Below the pieces are notes generated by a model that saw nothing but the letters and a program-made list of their open reading frames with translations, searched no databases and had not been told where the DNA came from. 64,000 bases of DNA from Saxidomus purpurata. Taxonomy: Eukaryota; Mollusca; Bivalvia; Venerida; Veneridae. The translations under genes were made by a program, and so were the position numbers. The stretch lies in NCBI GenBank assembly GCA_022818135.1, contig JAFMSR010000017.1, positions 12,042,561 to 12,106,560 on the forward strand. The letters run 5' to 3'. Positions 50,992-62,075 of the stretch are shown here, piece after piece. Every line of letters starts with the position of its first letter. Within the stretch, counting starts at the first letter, position 1.

Positions 50992-52515
50992 GACCTGACC
51001 AGCGCACTCGCACTCGCACACGTAAATGTAAACGTACAACGTACAACTGCCTAATTTCGGGGGTGATCTCAAACGATTCTAGTATCATATGAAATCTTGG
51101 TTACGTTCATTTTTAAAAAGTCTTCATCATTATATAATATCACTATTATTTCCATAATAATCATTACTATTCGTGAATTGTAGAACTAATACAAGATTGA
51201 ACATATACCGTCATCATAATCATCATGAAGAGAATCATCCTTGCAATTAAATGAATCAATAATCAGTTTCATCACAATCGTCGTTTTCATGAGAGTCATT
51301 CTCCCATAACATCAGTTGTAACATTATCAAAATAAAACAAATAATGTCCCCAACCATGTTTTCAATCGTACCCAGAGAAATCTAGAATAAGAATTATTAT
51401 TAACCAGGTTTTTTCTTAAAACCTGGTAATTACAATGGCGTTGTCGTATGTCGGGCGGGCGGATGGTCGTCAAACATTTGGTTTCTGCTCAATACTTTAG
51501 AGGAGTTTGGATTGCATTAAGGGCTCCATGCTCAAGGTCATGGTCACTCTTACTAAAAATAGAAAAATGGTTTCCGCTCAATAACTCGAGGTAGGAGTGA
51601 CCATTGCAATCAAACTTGGTGTGTAGGAAGACTGTGTTGAGAGGAAGCTTGGAATTGCTTTTGGGTCACTAAAATCAAAGTCAGTGTCACTGTTAAAAAA
51701 ATAGAAAATAAGATTCCAATCGATAACTCAGGCTATACTCGGGTGACGAATTACAATGAACATCAGTGTGTAGGTAGATGTGGAGATTTGCATTGATTTA
51801 GGTAACGAGATACTAGGTCAAGGTCACTGTTATTGAAAAACGATTGTTTTTAAATTGTTCTAAAAAATTATTTTCGGGGGTCAATGTCATTGTTACTAAA
51901 AAGATTTTTTAAATTCTAAAATTGTTCTGAAAAGAAAAGAATATTTTCTGGGTGCGGGGTTCAAGGTCATTGTAGTTTTTATATATGTTTTTTTTTCTTT
52001 TAATATTAATAAAAGATTTTCTTTGAGGGGCGGGGTGTCAATGTATTTTTTAAATTCTCATATTTTTTTGGTCATATCACTTTTTTTTTGTCAAGGTCAC
52101 TTGAAGTTTTTTTCTAAATCTAGATTTTTCCCGGAACCATTGAAAACCTGTATTGGGGACATCTTTGTTTTATTTTCATAATGTTACAACTGATGTTGAT
52201 GGGACAATGACTCTCATGAAACCGACGATTGTGATGAAACTGATTATTGATTAATTTATTGCAAGGATGGATCTCTTCATTATGATTAAGATGATGGAGT
52301 ATATGTTCAATCTTGTATTAGTTTTACAGCACACGGCGTAATAACTATTATTAGTATAATAGTGAATGGTATTGCATAACGATGAAGACTTTTTAATAAT
52401 GAACGTAACCAAGAATTCCTATGATACTAGAATCGTTGAGATCACCCCTAAATTAGGCAGTTGTACGTTGTACGTTTACATTTACGTGTGCGAGTGCGAG
52501 TGCGCTGGTCAGGTC
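50992..52515. mobile_element. long-inverted-repeat (foldback) element nested in the hAT element
   Basis: Two arms of about 360 bases (50992-51352 and 52158-52515) are inverted copies, outermost end GACCTGACCAGCGCACTCGC. The flanks on both sides read tatta (50987-50991, 52516-52520), giving a 5-bp TATTA or a 2-bp TA target duplication. The 800-base centre (51400-52150) carries degenerate 'caaggtcactgt' type repeats found elsewhere in mollusc DNA. No transposase is encoded. One arm shows small insertions relative to the other. Confidence 0.8.
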
Positions 52516-53556
52516 TATTATAACCTTTTGAATTTGAATAGCAAAGCGAAGATTTGACTTGTCCGAAGACTAGTATAACACTGTTTTCTTAACACAATAT
52601 CCCGAGTATTTATCGCCCAGCGAAATTATCGCTCACCGAGATATTCCTCGTGCACAAAACGTATGAGCGATTGTGTGATACACAGTGTCAAGACACTACG
52701 TACCTTGGAAAACTTAGAATTCCCATTTCCAAATACTTTAGTTAGTCTTCTTAAAAGATAGACATCCCTTTAAATATTAATGAATAGTTTAAAATACATA
52801 ATTATATGACTTGCAGCTATAAAAATATATGGTATTTAGGGTGTTAAAGCAATTTTGCCTAAAGCAAGTTGAGGTTGTTAAGATGTTGCTGTCAGGATTT
52901 TCTCAAAATGAACTGAAACAGTAAATGACCATTATAGTAACCTGCCAATACATCACAGAAATGATTTGTAATTTAAGATCAGTGGACCAGTTATAGACTT
53001 ATATTATGTTCTCCTGTCTACTTGTGAAATTAAGTAGGCAGTTAAAGTTTCACGAATGCGCTGAATCACTTCGGTGTGCCAAAAGAAGCTCTTTCAAACA
53101 AGAGAATGATATTTCAAGTAACATGTTTGCATTGCACAAAAGCTATATCCGGGAGTTGAAGATTCACTTCCAACTTCATCACCGATTTGAAGGTAAGCAT
53201 TGATTTTCACTTTGTTTTCACAGCCAATAAACAGACTTGTTGTATCCAAGTCTCCTATTTTATAACGTTTGTCGTTCATTTGTTTTGAACAATCTATTTT
53301 TTATAAAATTATTGTAAAGTAATGCAAAATACATGCAAAATACATTCCATATACACCATCTGCAGATTGACTTAAGCAATATAGGACCTTTCACTTCTTG
53401 CATGAAAATATCAAACGAGGATAAGTTTTTTTGTTCAGTCAGCACACATCTTGTCATTACTTAAAATCACCCTCGTCAGCAAGCAAATCAGCCTAAAATA
53501 GTACAGTTTGATGCAAGATCTTGTGATGCCTCAAAATACAATACAAATGATCGTAA

Positions 53557-54179
53557 ACACAGAAATTCATTGACGCTCTAGTTTTGTTCATAGCAGAAGA
53601 CCTTCAGCCTTTGCCAGTAGTTGAAAGTAACTATTTTAGAAGTTTTGTTGAAAGCTTAGATCCGAGACACAAAATGCCAAGTAGGAAACACTTGACAATA
53701 AAATTAATTGATGACAAATTCAATGACATGAAGAGTAACATGCAAAAGGATCTGTCACAAGTAAGAGATATTGGTTTCACTATTAATTTGTGGTCCAACA
53801 GATCAATGAAAGGGTTCATTGGTATAACAGGACACTACATCCTAGACTGGTGTTTGGAATCTGTCATGATCTCATGTGTACATTTCAAAGGCAAGCATTT
53901 ATCTGAAAAAGTACTGAGGTTGATGAATATCTCGATGAGGACTGTATTGACAGAAGAAAAGATCCCCTTGTGTACTGGAAGAAAAATGGCTCAAGATATC
54001 CAACGCTTGAAGTTCTTGCAGCTAAATTCCTGGCAGTGCCTGCTACATGTACCTCAGCTTCTGTTGAGCGTCTGTTTTCAATAATTGCTGGTAAACTATT
54101 TACGCCTGATAGTTGCCGACTGAATGACCCCAAATGTGAAAAACTCATGTTTATAAAGTGTAACAATAGTAAATTTTAG
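53557..54179 (+). pseudogene. hAT (ZBED-like) transposase, broken and internally deleted
   Basis: The first part, open from 53557 without a convincing start, reads QKFIDALVLFIAEDLQP, then SFVESLDPRHKMPS and DIGFTINLWSN...GITGHYI, the N-terminal catalytic half of ZBED-type hAT transposases. Near 53905-53917 homology jumps, with a frame change, to EVDEYLDED and the C-terminal dimerisation domain: PLVYWKKN, LAAKFLAVPATCTSASVERLFS and CEKLMFI, ending at 54179. Full-length hAT proteins run to about 600 residues, so several hundred residues, including most of the central catalytic region, are missing. The BED zinc finger is not seen. It cannot make active transposase; it is a deletion derivative or relic. 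Confidence 0.85.
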
Positions 54180-54471
54180 ATAGAAAAGTGAACTGACATT
54201 AATTTAACAAGAGAAATGTTCTTGAAAGTGTTGTATTGTATTTTTCTAGTTTGAAGTTTTCTGGCTTCCTGTATCTTGTTTATTCTGTAAACATGTTAAA
54301 TTCAGAAGTAATAAAACTTAGTTCTGAAGTTTCAAATTGCTTGAGTCAATGCTAATGCTGATGCATTACTTTTGAAATAATATGTAATGCTAATGCGAAT
54401 TTAATGCTGGAATTTAAGCAATTAATGCTTATTCAATGCATTAGATATGGAAGTAATTGACCCCAACCCTG

Positions 54472-54479
54472 ACTGACAT
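54472..54479. repeat. right 8-bp target duplication of the hAT element
   Basis: Reads actgacat directly after CCCTG; it differs from the left copy by one transition. Confidence 0.75.
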
Positions 54480-54574
54480 AGGTAGATTTTACTAGTAACT
54501 GTCAAAGGGATTCATTATTCAATAAGACATTCATTATGTTTCAGACTTTATATTCACTTTAAATCAATTCATTT

Positions 54575-54930
54575 TAAGCTTAAAGTGAACATGCAATTTG
54601 ATTCTATCTTTTCCTCTAACGGAATATCGACTGAAATCTTTTACATTTCATTAACGAAGCCATAGTAGCAGAATTGAAACTAATCGCATTAAATACCTAT
54701 CCAACAAAATCCTACACTGCATTATACCTAATAAGAATTTAGAATATAATCCGGTATTAGGATCTGATAGTAATTAAATTGCAGTTTTGGCAATAATTGA
54801 CCACTCAGAAAGGACGTGTGCAAGAAGGAGCGGAAATTCAACACGAACGTGAACAGTCAACATTCAATTTTTGTAAAACATGCCCTAAATCAACTTTAAT
54901 AACACAGAAATGAGACCAGAAGAGTCATGA
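54575..54930 (+). repeat. tandem-duplication block d, copy 2
   Basis: Partner of 42500-42790, with a few extra short insertions. Confidence 0.7.
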
Positions 54931-55012
54931 GAATAGTCGGCACACATTAATGTACAATATGAGAACTTAATTTGTTGAAAAATCTTATTGATTTACGTAA
55001 ATAATAAACAAG

Positions 55013-55095
55013 AACATCGCCTGCAGGTGCCGGAGGCTCGTCTGATTTTATCCTTTTACGGTTTATTTATTACCATTTTTATCTAACAGTACCTT
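55013..55095 (+). repeat. interspersed repeat, copy 2, left part
   Basis: 'ctgcaggtgccggaggctcg' then 'tctgattttat' matches the start of the copy at 46.16 kb. The match stops where the RT element begins. Confidence 0.6.
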
Positions 55096-55202
55096 GACAT
55101 TTACGCAAAAAAAAAAAAAATAATATCAAACAGGGAATGCCACGTACCAAAAACGCAGCCTCCCCAAAACGAGCCCCACAACACCCAGAAGTGCACACCA
55201 CC

Positions 55203-55241
<39 letters not shown>

Positions 55242-55845
55242 GCACACACACAATCATGTACACACACACATATACACTACCAACACACACTAGCATACAA
55301 AGCAAACACACGAGGACAAAACGAACAATTAAAGGAACACAGTGGGGCACCGCCTTGGAACGGTCAGTGGCAAAAACACCACTGGGGAGCTTAAACCGGT
55401 TTATGGTGCGCACCCAACCTCACTCTTACCCCCACCATGTACCAAAGTCACAGGACAGTGTAAATAAAAGTAATCCCTGCTAGGTGAATCTCTAAACACA
55501 CGCAATGGAAACAAAAGGCATGGTATGTAAAACACAAAAATGCTCGTGTATAAATATATAAAAAGCAAACCTTGAGAACCAAAAAACGTATGTACTCAAT
55601 GCCTTTGCAGAAGGCAGAGCACCAAGAGAAACACCCTTAAGGGCCCGACGAAACAGGCCAGAGGACAGAAATCAAAACAGTTTCGTCCCAGTGGGATTTA
55701 AAAACTTCCCATCACAGAGTCCTCCCCCTCTTCCGTCAGACACAATCAAAGAGGGAAGCATAGCGTCCAACTGTAAACGGGTTGAACACCAAACATGCGG
55801 TGTGTCTCAAAACAGTTGGGTCGTAACCTCTTTTAACAAAACGTT

Positions 55846-57577
55846 TTATAATTTTAGCAAATACAGTTGGAAATTGCCATGACCCAAAATCTTACGAAGT
55901 TTGTAAACCACATCCCCATAAAAATCGGGTTTTGAAATACCTTCTCGCAGAAGAGTCTTTAGATTACTATTGAATTTCAAAACCAAATCAGAATTACGAT
56001 AGTAAAATTTAGCAAAATATTTACGCAATTTGTAATAACGGTAGCCCTGTTGAAGAAGTTTATTTGTAATATATTGATTACGTTCATTGAAATCCTCAAC
56101 ATAACTACACGCTCTGGCAAACCGAATTAACTGAGAAATGTATACCCCGTAAGATGTAGCACGAGGTACATCCCCATCCAAATGGGGGAAATTTACAATA
56201 CTAAAATTAAAATCATCCCTCTTGTCATAAATTTTGGTATGTATAATATTGTTATAAATAGAGAGATGTAAATCTAAAAATGAAGCACCAGTATCCAAAT
56301 TGTTAGTTTTAATTAACTGGAGTTCCCGGGGATAAATAGTGTCCACCAATTGACCAAAAAACGGGTTATCCATATTAAGAATATCATCCAGATAGCGTGA
56401 TGTATTATTAAAAGCAGTGATAATGTCTGCCTGCGTGTCTGGAGAAAGACTCAACATAAAGTCTCTTTCATAACAATATAAAAACAAATCTGCGACAAGG
56501 GGTGCACAATTTGTTCCCATGGGAATACCGATTACTTGTCTGAAAACTGCATTCCCAAACCTTATATAAATGTTGTTCAATAAAAAGGAAAGGGCTTTAC
56601 AAACTTCGTCACAGGTCCACATAGTATAATGTTTAACAATACAGCTAGTAAAAAAAGCTTTATCGAAATTGCAGGCGAGAAATGTAACATTCTCCCTGGC
56701 AAAAGTCTTTTGAATTAGGGCAGTTAGCTTGTCATTTATCAAATTATGTGGTAAAGTGGTATACAGAGTAGAAAAATCGTATGTACTGACTGAAGTTACT
56801 TTGTAATTATTAACTTTAAACTTATCCAGGATTTCGCCAGAATTTTTGATCGACCAAAATAAATGTTTACCAGAGTTTTCGTATACTTTATCACAATATC
56901 TTTTCACGTGGGCTTTTATAGCAGTTAGGCAAGATGTTAATAGTTTTGAAATATTTGTAGTGGTACTTGTACAAGAGCTTGAATTAGCGATGAAACGAGC
57001 TTTATATGGTTGTTTATGTAATTTAGGAATCCAGTACATAGTAGGAAGTTTAATATGTTGATCATCTATACGAACTTTCAAATTAGAAACTTCACTGATG
57101 TGATCAGTGACCACATTTTGTTCAACGGAAGGACTCAATATATAAGCTTTAGTGCTATTTAGTTCGTTTTGTAAAACATTAATATAATGTAGGCGTCAAA
57201 TGATGATAATATTGTTGGCCGCCTTGTCTGCTGGAACTAAGACATACTTAGAATGAAATTCTTGGATTTCCTTTTTCAGATGTCCCTGTTTGATATTATT
57301 TTTGTTTTTAAAGTAAACTTGGGTTTTGATGGAAGTACGTGTTCATTTGTTTGGTAAAATTTTATACGAGAATCGACAATGTTAAAAATACTTCGTTTCC
57401 AAGACGTTAATGCATTTGGATCAGCATTCTCACGACGACACCATTTAACACAAAAAGTTTCGATGGATTCCGCAATATGACCACGACAAGCATGAAAATC
57501 AATAGTAGAAGGAATTCTGTATTTTGGTCCTTTAAAGAATAAATTACGAATACGCTTGTCTTTAATTGTGTCTGTGT
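55846..57577 (-). pseudogene. YLDD reverse transcriptase ORF, frameshifted
   Basis: A 430-codon open stretch (57138-55846) holds YWIPKLHK, STYDFSTLYTTLP, RQVIGIPMGTNCAPLVADLF and the catalytic SRYLDD, then YGVYISQLIRFARAC and QGYRYYKLRKYFAKFY. IPKLHK and the D..SLYTTLP/YLDD layout recall Penelope-like RTs (LPKIHK, DV.SLYTN.P, R[YF][VL]DD), so this class is inferred; clade placement needs phylogeny. Upstream the homology continues (KDKRIRNLFFKGPKYR at 57540) but is broken by a frameshift near 57300 and an in-frame TGA near 57196. The C-terminus ends early (LYLLKL, stop) after loss of one A near 55872 compared with the 26.7-kb copy. It would direct template-primed DNA synthesis if intact; here it is inactive. 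Confidence 0.8.
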
Positions 57578-57802
57578 TCCTTTAATTGTTCGTTTTGTCC
57601 TCGTGTGTTTGCTTTGTATGCTAGTGTGTGTTGGTAGTGTATATATGTGTGTGTACATTATTGTGTGTGTGTGTGTCGTGTGTGTGTGCGTGTGCGCGTG
57701 TGTGTGTGTTGGTGGTGTGCACTTCTGGGTGATGTGGGGTTCGTTTTAGGGAGGCTGCGTTTTTGGTACGTGGCATTCCCTGTTTGATATTATTTTTGTT
57801 TT
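57578..57802 (+). mobile_element. short inverted copy of the RT element's own 3' end
   Basis: This stretch is the reverse complement of 55118-55345: 'gttcctttaattgttcg', the (GT)n tract, 'cacttctgggtg' and 'ggcattccctgtttgatatt' all match. It splits the RT ORF at a 'attaaa' word present on both sides, consistent with a 5'-truncated insertion of about 225 bases in the opposite orientation. Confidence 0.75.
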
Positions 57803-57804
57803 AA

Positions 57805-58047
57805 TAATATCAAAATTACCAGTGATGACCGGCATCTGAATAACAAAATTTCGAGTTTTTACATTCGCAGTAAGAAGGGGTATTTGTTTGAACATCTAGG
57901 TCGGAAACAATTTTATTGTAATTGAATATAACATTTCTAACAGGTGTTTTATATTTATAACAGATAATAGGAACTTCGGAGTTTCGGAAATACTTAGGCA
58001 CAGAATCAATGACACGTCTATTACAGTCCCACAGAAGGTTTTCATAA
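57805..58047 (-). pseudogene. N-terminal Cys-rich piece of the YLDD RT ORF
   Basis: The minus strand reads NLLWDCNRRVIDSVPKYF, VPIICYKYKTPVRNVIFNY and YCECKNSKFCYSDAGH. It is then frameshifted within the GH.TGNFDIIK segment that precedes KDKRIRN in the RT part. The CECKNSKFC cluster could bind metal. The homology starts abruptly at about 58047, so the true 5' end of the element is missing. Confidence 0.6.
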
Positions 58048-58084
58048 ATAATTACTAGACTCTAAGTTTAGTCACAATAATTCA

Positions 58085-58335
58085 ATTGCAACTTAGGATA
58101 TTGTATTTTCCCCTTTTACTATTTTTAGAAAATAAATCAATGATCTTGGTCCCATAAGCCACAAACATTCTCCCAATATAGGTCTTTACTTACAAGTATA
58201 ATATATAATACAAACTAAATAACTAAGTGACATTATGTCAGTTGTAACTAAAGCTATTAAATATATTACCGTTTTTCTCTTTTTAGTTACGGTTACCTTT
58301 AGCTTGACCCCATGAGCCTCAAAACAAAACACCAT
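58085..58335 (+). repeat. interspersed repeat, copy 2, right part
   Basis: Resumes the family after the RT element: 'tttactatttttagaaaat', 'gtgacattatgtcagttgta' and 'actaaagctattaaatatat' match 46365-46640. This shows that the RT element inserted into a pre-existing repeat. Confidence 0.6.
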
Positions 58336-58660
58336 TTAAGATCTTCTTAATTGCATGGTTCATCAGTCATGATTTAATGAGTTACATTAGGTTTATAAAT
58401 TACCTGAAAAACTGTCGTATGATTTACTAGAACCACGCTTTGCCACCCAGCATCAACCGACCCTTCAATCTCTTTGCCCTTTCTTATGAAAACCATTACG
58501 GTAACCATACTTTATCAGAACTGTACATTGGGTTCTGTTTTAATGTTCGAAGACAGTGTACATGGGATCTAATGGTGTTGAGATAATATTTTCAAATTAG
58601 GTTATAGCTAAACATTGGCCCCACTTTAATGATAAAAGGCTGTAGAAAAAACACAACGTT

Positions 58661-58735
58661 AGTGCCGCAGGGTAGAGGTAGAATGGTAGTCTTCTTACCC
58701 AAGTTTTTCACGTTCAAATCCTGGCAGTGGCAGGA
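58661..58735 (+). mobile_element. tRNA-derived SINE head (fragment)
   Basis: 'gggtagaggtagaatggtag' (A box) and 'cgttcaaatcctggcagtgg' (B box region) with tRNA-like spacing; decayed in between. Confidence 0.5.
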
Positions 58736-58854
58736 TTTAACTAAGTCTCCCACGATCCCTATAAACGGTTGGTGATACTGACTAGAAACCCAGGTAGCAG
58801 TCATTAAGAGTAGTTAATTTAAGCTGATAGCTTTCTCTATAATCGATCTTAAAA

Positions 58855-59130
58855 CAGGAAGAAGAAGAACATATTAATATTCAGGTAGGCATCTAATCCG
58901 AAAGTTACGTTGTTAATAATGTTATGTAGATGAATGGGTTGCATACAAGTCTTGCAAGCAGCTAACCTTTCAGCCAAAACTGGAAGCTCCACCAGTTGCC
59001 TTCCAACTCGCCAGTCAGCATCCCAAGGAGTTGATAAAACAGTTCCTTCGTGTTCAAGTATTCCAATGCCTGGTACAATAACTGGCGCTGATGATGAAAC
59101 ACTACAATGTACATGCATAAATATGATCGT
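58855..59130 (-). pseudogene. Mutator-like transposase N-terminal fragment (tentative)
   Basis: The minus strand reads WDADWRVGRQLVELPVLAER, then a CKTCMQP pair of cysteines and IHLHNIINNVTFGLDAYLNI. The pattern WRVGR..VEL.VLAE, CK.C..PLHL, then GL...L.I is one I recall from the N-terminus of mollusc proteins with a Mutator-like transposase domain. The rest of the protein is missing, and the homopolymer tract lies on its 5' side. Family call is from memory and uncertain. Confidence 0.4.
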
Positions 59131-59246
59131 TCCACTTTTAAACAAGTTCCAATTTCTTTTCAATTTTTGGGTTTTTAAAAAACCCCCCTTTTTGGGTGTT
59201 AAACCCTTTAAAATTGTACCCCATCCTTCCCCTTTTTTGTTTGTGT

Positions 59247-59871
<625 letters not shown>

Positions 59872-59984
59872 TTTTATTATGTCATTGAAAAGTATCGTCT
59901 TGCTGTAGACTTTGACAGAAAATGGCTTCTGGACGTCTTTGTTCACCTGGTATTTACGAACGGTGTTTAATATATCGTTTGATC

Positions 59985-60830
59985 ACCATAGATTGCAAAC
60001 AGTGGTGACTGGACAGAGATTTCAAAAGGTGGTCCTCAGGGTTCCGGTATGGACCCTCTTTTGTTCAACATTTTTATAAATGGTAATTTGTATTTTATTT
60101 TATTAAAATGTGGTTCTTGTATAACTATGCAGACGACAACACCCATTCATTCCATAGTCCAAATTTTGAAATTCTCATGTCAACTCTCTACAAAGAAAGT
60201 AGCGTACTGATCGACTAGTTTCGTATTAATTAAGTGCAAGCAACCAAGCAATTTCTGTAGATAAAAAGTCACATACTAGATCTCCTGTGTTTCAAATCGG
60301 TACTGCCTGTAAAACATGCATCGATGTTGTTAAGACTTTTGGGTGGGGACATTGATTTTAAACTTTCTTTTGAAGTACATATTAAAAAGATTTGCCAAAC
60401 AAGCGGATCAACAGCTCAACATTTCGCAAAGAATTGGTGGAAACTTATGTAAATTTAATAGGCTGACAGTGTTTCTTTCATTTATCTTATCAAATTTTAA
60501 CTTTTGTTCACTCACGTAGCATTTTGCTCAAATCAAGATACTTCTAAAATCTAAAACCGCTTAAAACTTATGAGAATAATTCAAACTCATATAATTATGT
60601 CACCTTAGAAACGGCAACATTACCCCTTCTTCATATTCGGCGATACTAACAATGGCGATTGATATGTTTAAAATACTAAATAATCTTTCTCAACCTGAAC
60701 TGTCTGGTCTTTTAATCAGAAAAGCTACCAAATAGAATTTCAGATATAGCAATATACTACATTATCACGACTTGCTGTTTGGTATTGTAAACAACACCTT
60801 GGTAGACGCATCTATAGCATTTGAAGCTAT
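59985..60830 (+). pseudogene. decayed non-LTR (CR1/Jockey-like) reverse transcriptase
   Basis: In shifting + frames the sequence shows GDWTEISKGGPQGS..DPLLFNIFING, the catalytic YADD as LYNYADDNT near 60120-60145, SSVLID and FRIN, LLGGDIDFKLSFEVHIKKIC, then LNFCS and, near 60640-60720, MAI.MFKILNNLS and LIRKATK. This order is RT blocks 4-7 followed by the thumb and C-terminal region of CR1/Jockey-type LINEs. It carries many frameshifts and stops. The 5' side runs into the homopolymer tract. Confidence 0.78.
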
Positions 60831-61284
60831 GCCTAATGCCAGTGATACACGAATTAGGTGATTCGCCAATTAAGTGTCCCAGAAAATGGTCACTATTTAA
60901 TACAATCCAATTAATGATAAAAACAATTATGAATATTTTGGATGTGTCAAACAGACCGAATTAACATTTCGAGTGTAGACATAACACTATACCAAAAGTT
61001 AATAAACAATCTATAGGCACGTTTTTGTACTGGTAAAGGTTTGCCTTTAACTGATACCAAATTGACCAAAGCTAACGAATGGAAAGTTTCTTCAGCTTTG
61101 TAACTGCCATAAATTTGATATCGAATTGTGAGACTACGCTACGAAATCGGTTAATTAAGGTCACTTCTAGCTCGCACAATTCATTAAAAGTCCTAGTATA
61201 CGTGTATTGATATACGTGTGACATTGTTCAGTCACCATTATTTTAATACAAATACAAGAATCATGTGCAACACAGAAACCTTTC

Positions 61285-61510
61285 ACAGTCAATGAAAAAT
61301 ATCTTTCTAAAGAAACCGAGTACATGTACATGTTTTCATTGCTGATACTGATACTAAATCAATAAACTACAAGTTTGAATTACTTGTTTTCTTCAGAGGC
61401 ACGCTTTCACAGATAACATGAACTTAAGGTCAAAAAGTTGAATTTGATAAGAATAATTCCAGGAATCTTAATCTTGACACAATATGAATACCAAAAGTAA
61501 TTAGCATCTA
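61285..61510 (+). repeat. tandem-duplication block e, copy 2
   Basis: Partner of 43290-43510, same orientation. Confidence 0.7.
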
Positions 61511-61831
61511 AGAAAAAGAGTTCTCGGAATCTTTGTGACAGTTGGGAAAGGCTGTTTACAAGCATTTCAGATATTCAAGAATTCTGTCATATTCGCGTAA
61601 AACGTATTAGGTAAATATATATACCTTAGGTAAATAGGTACAAAGAAAAGTAATAAAACCTAATATAGCGTATCAAGTGATATTCCAGTAAGACTGAAAG
61701 TTACTCACATTTTTAATCTTCTTAGCTTGTCTTATGGAGTGACACTATTACACACAGGTCAGTCGGTTAACAATAAACGAGCTAATGTAGTCACTACGCC
61801 TATTTGTATGTTCAAATACTTACACTGCTGG

Positions 61832-62075
61832 TTTACCAAGGCACTGTTAACAAGTGGCAATACTCACAACGGTTTAACAAGGAACGGTTAACAAGTATCA
61901 GTATTCATATTGGTTTAACAAGTCACCGTTAGCAAGAAACAGTGCTCCCATTTGTATAAAAAGGCACCGTTAGCAAGTAACAGTGTTCATATTGGTCAAG
62001 CAAGACACGGATAACAAGTAGCAGTACTCATATTGGTTTAACAAGGCACGGTTAGCAAGTATATTATAAAATATA
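61832..62075. repeat. minisatellite, 41-bp unit, about 6 copies
   Basis: Units start near 61832, 61873, 61914, 61955, 61996 and 62037, exactly 41 apart. The consensus includes 'tttaacaaggcacggttaac' then 'aagtaacagtactcatattgg'. Copies differ by several substitutions each. Confidence 0.9.

Larger units (their letters stand above)
50098..54471 (+). mobile_element. hAT-superfamily DNA transposon, internally deleted
   Basis: The ends are inverted: CAGGGTTGGG at 50098 and CCCCAACCCTG ending at 54471. Subterminal regions (about 150 bases each) are dense in 'taatgcattag'-like words on both strands. The flanks carry an 8-bp near-identical duplication (accgacat / actgacat), the hAT signature. The + strand interior near the right end encodes broken hAT transposase. 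A second element (50992-52515) is nested inside. The host sequence is the 3' fragment of a minus-strand retrotransposon. Confidence 0.85.
55105..58047 (-). mobile_element. retroelement with YLDD reverse transcriptase (Penelope-like type), 5'-truncated
   Basis: The minus strand carries, in order, a Cys-rich N-terminal piece (57820-58047), an inserted inverted copy of the element's own 3' end (57578-57802), the RT domain (57577-55846), a 3' region (55845-55340) and a terminal (GT)n-rich tail ending 'ggcattccctgtttgatatt'. It interrupts an interspersed repeat. No GIY-YIG or apurinic endonuclease domain is visible. A second, 5'-truncated copy lies at 26.7 kb. Confidence 0.8.
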
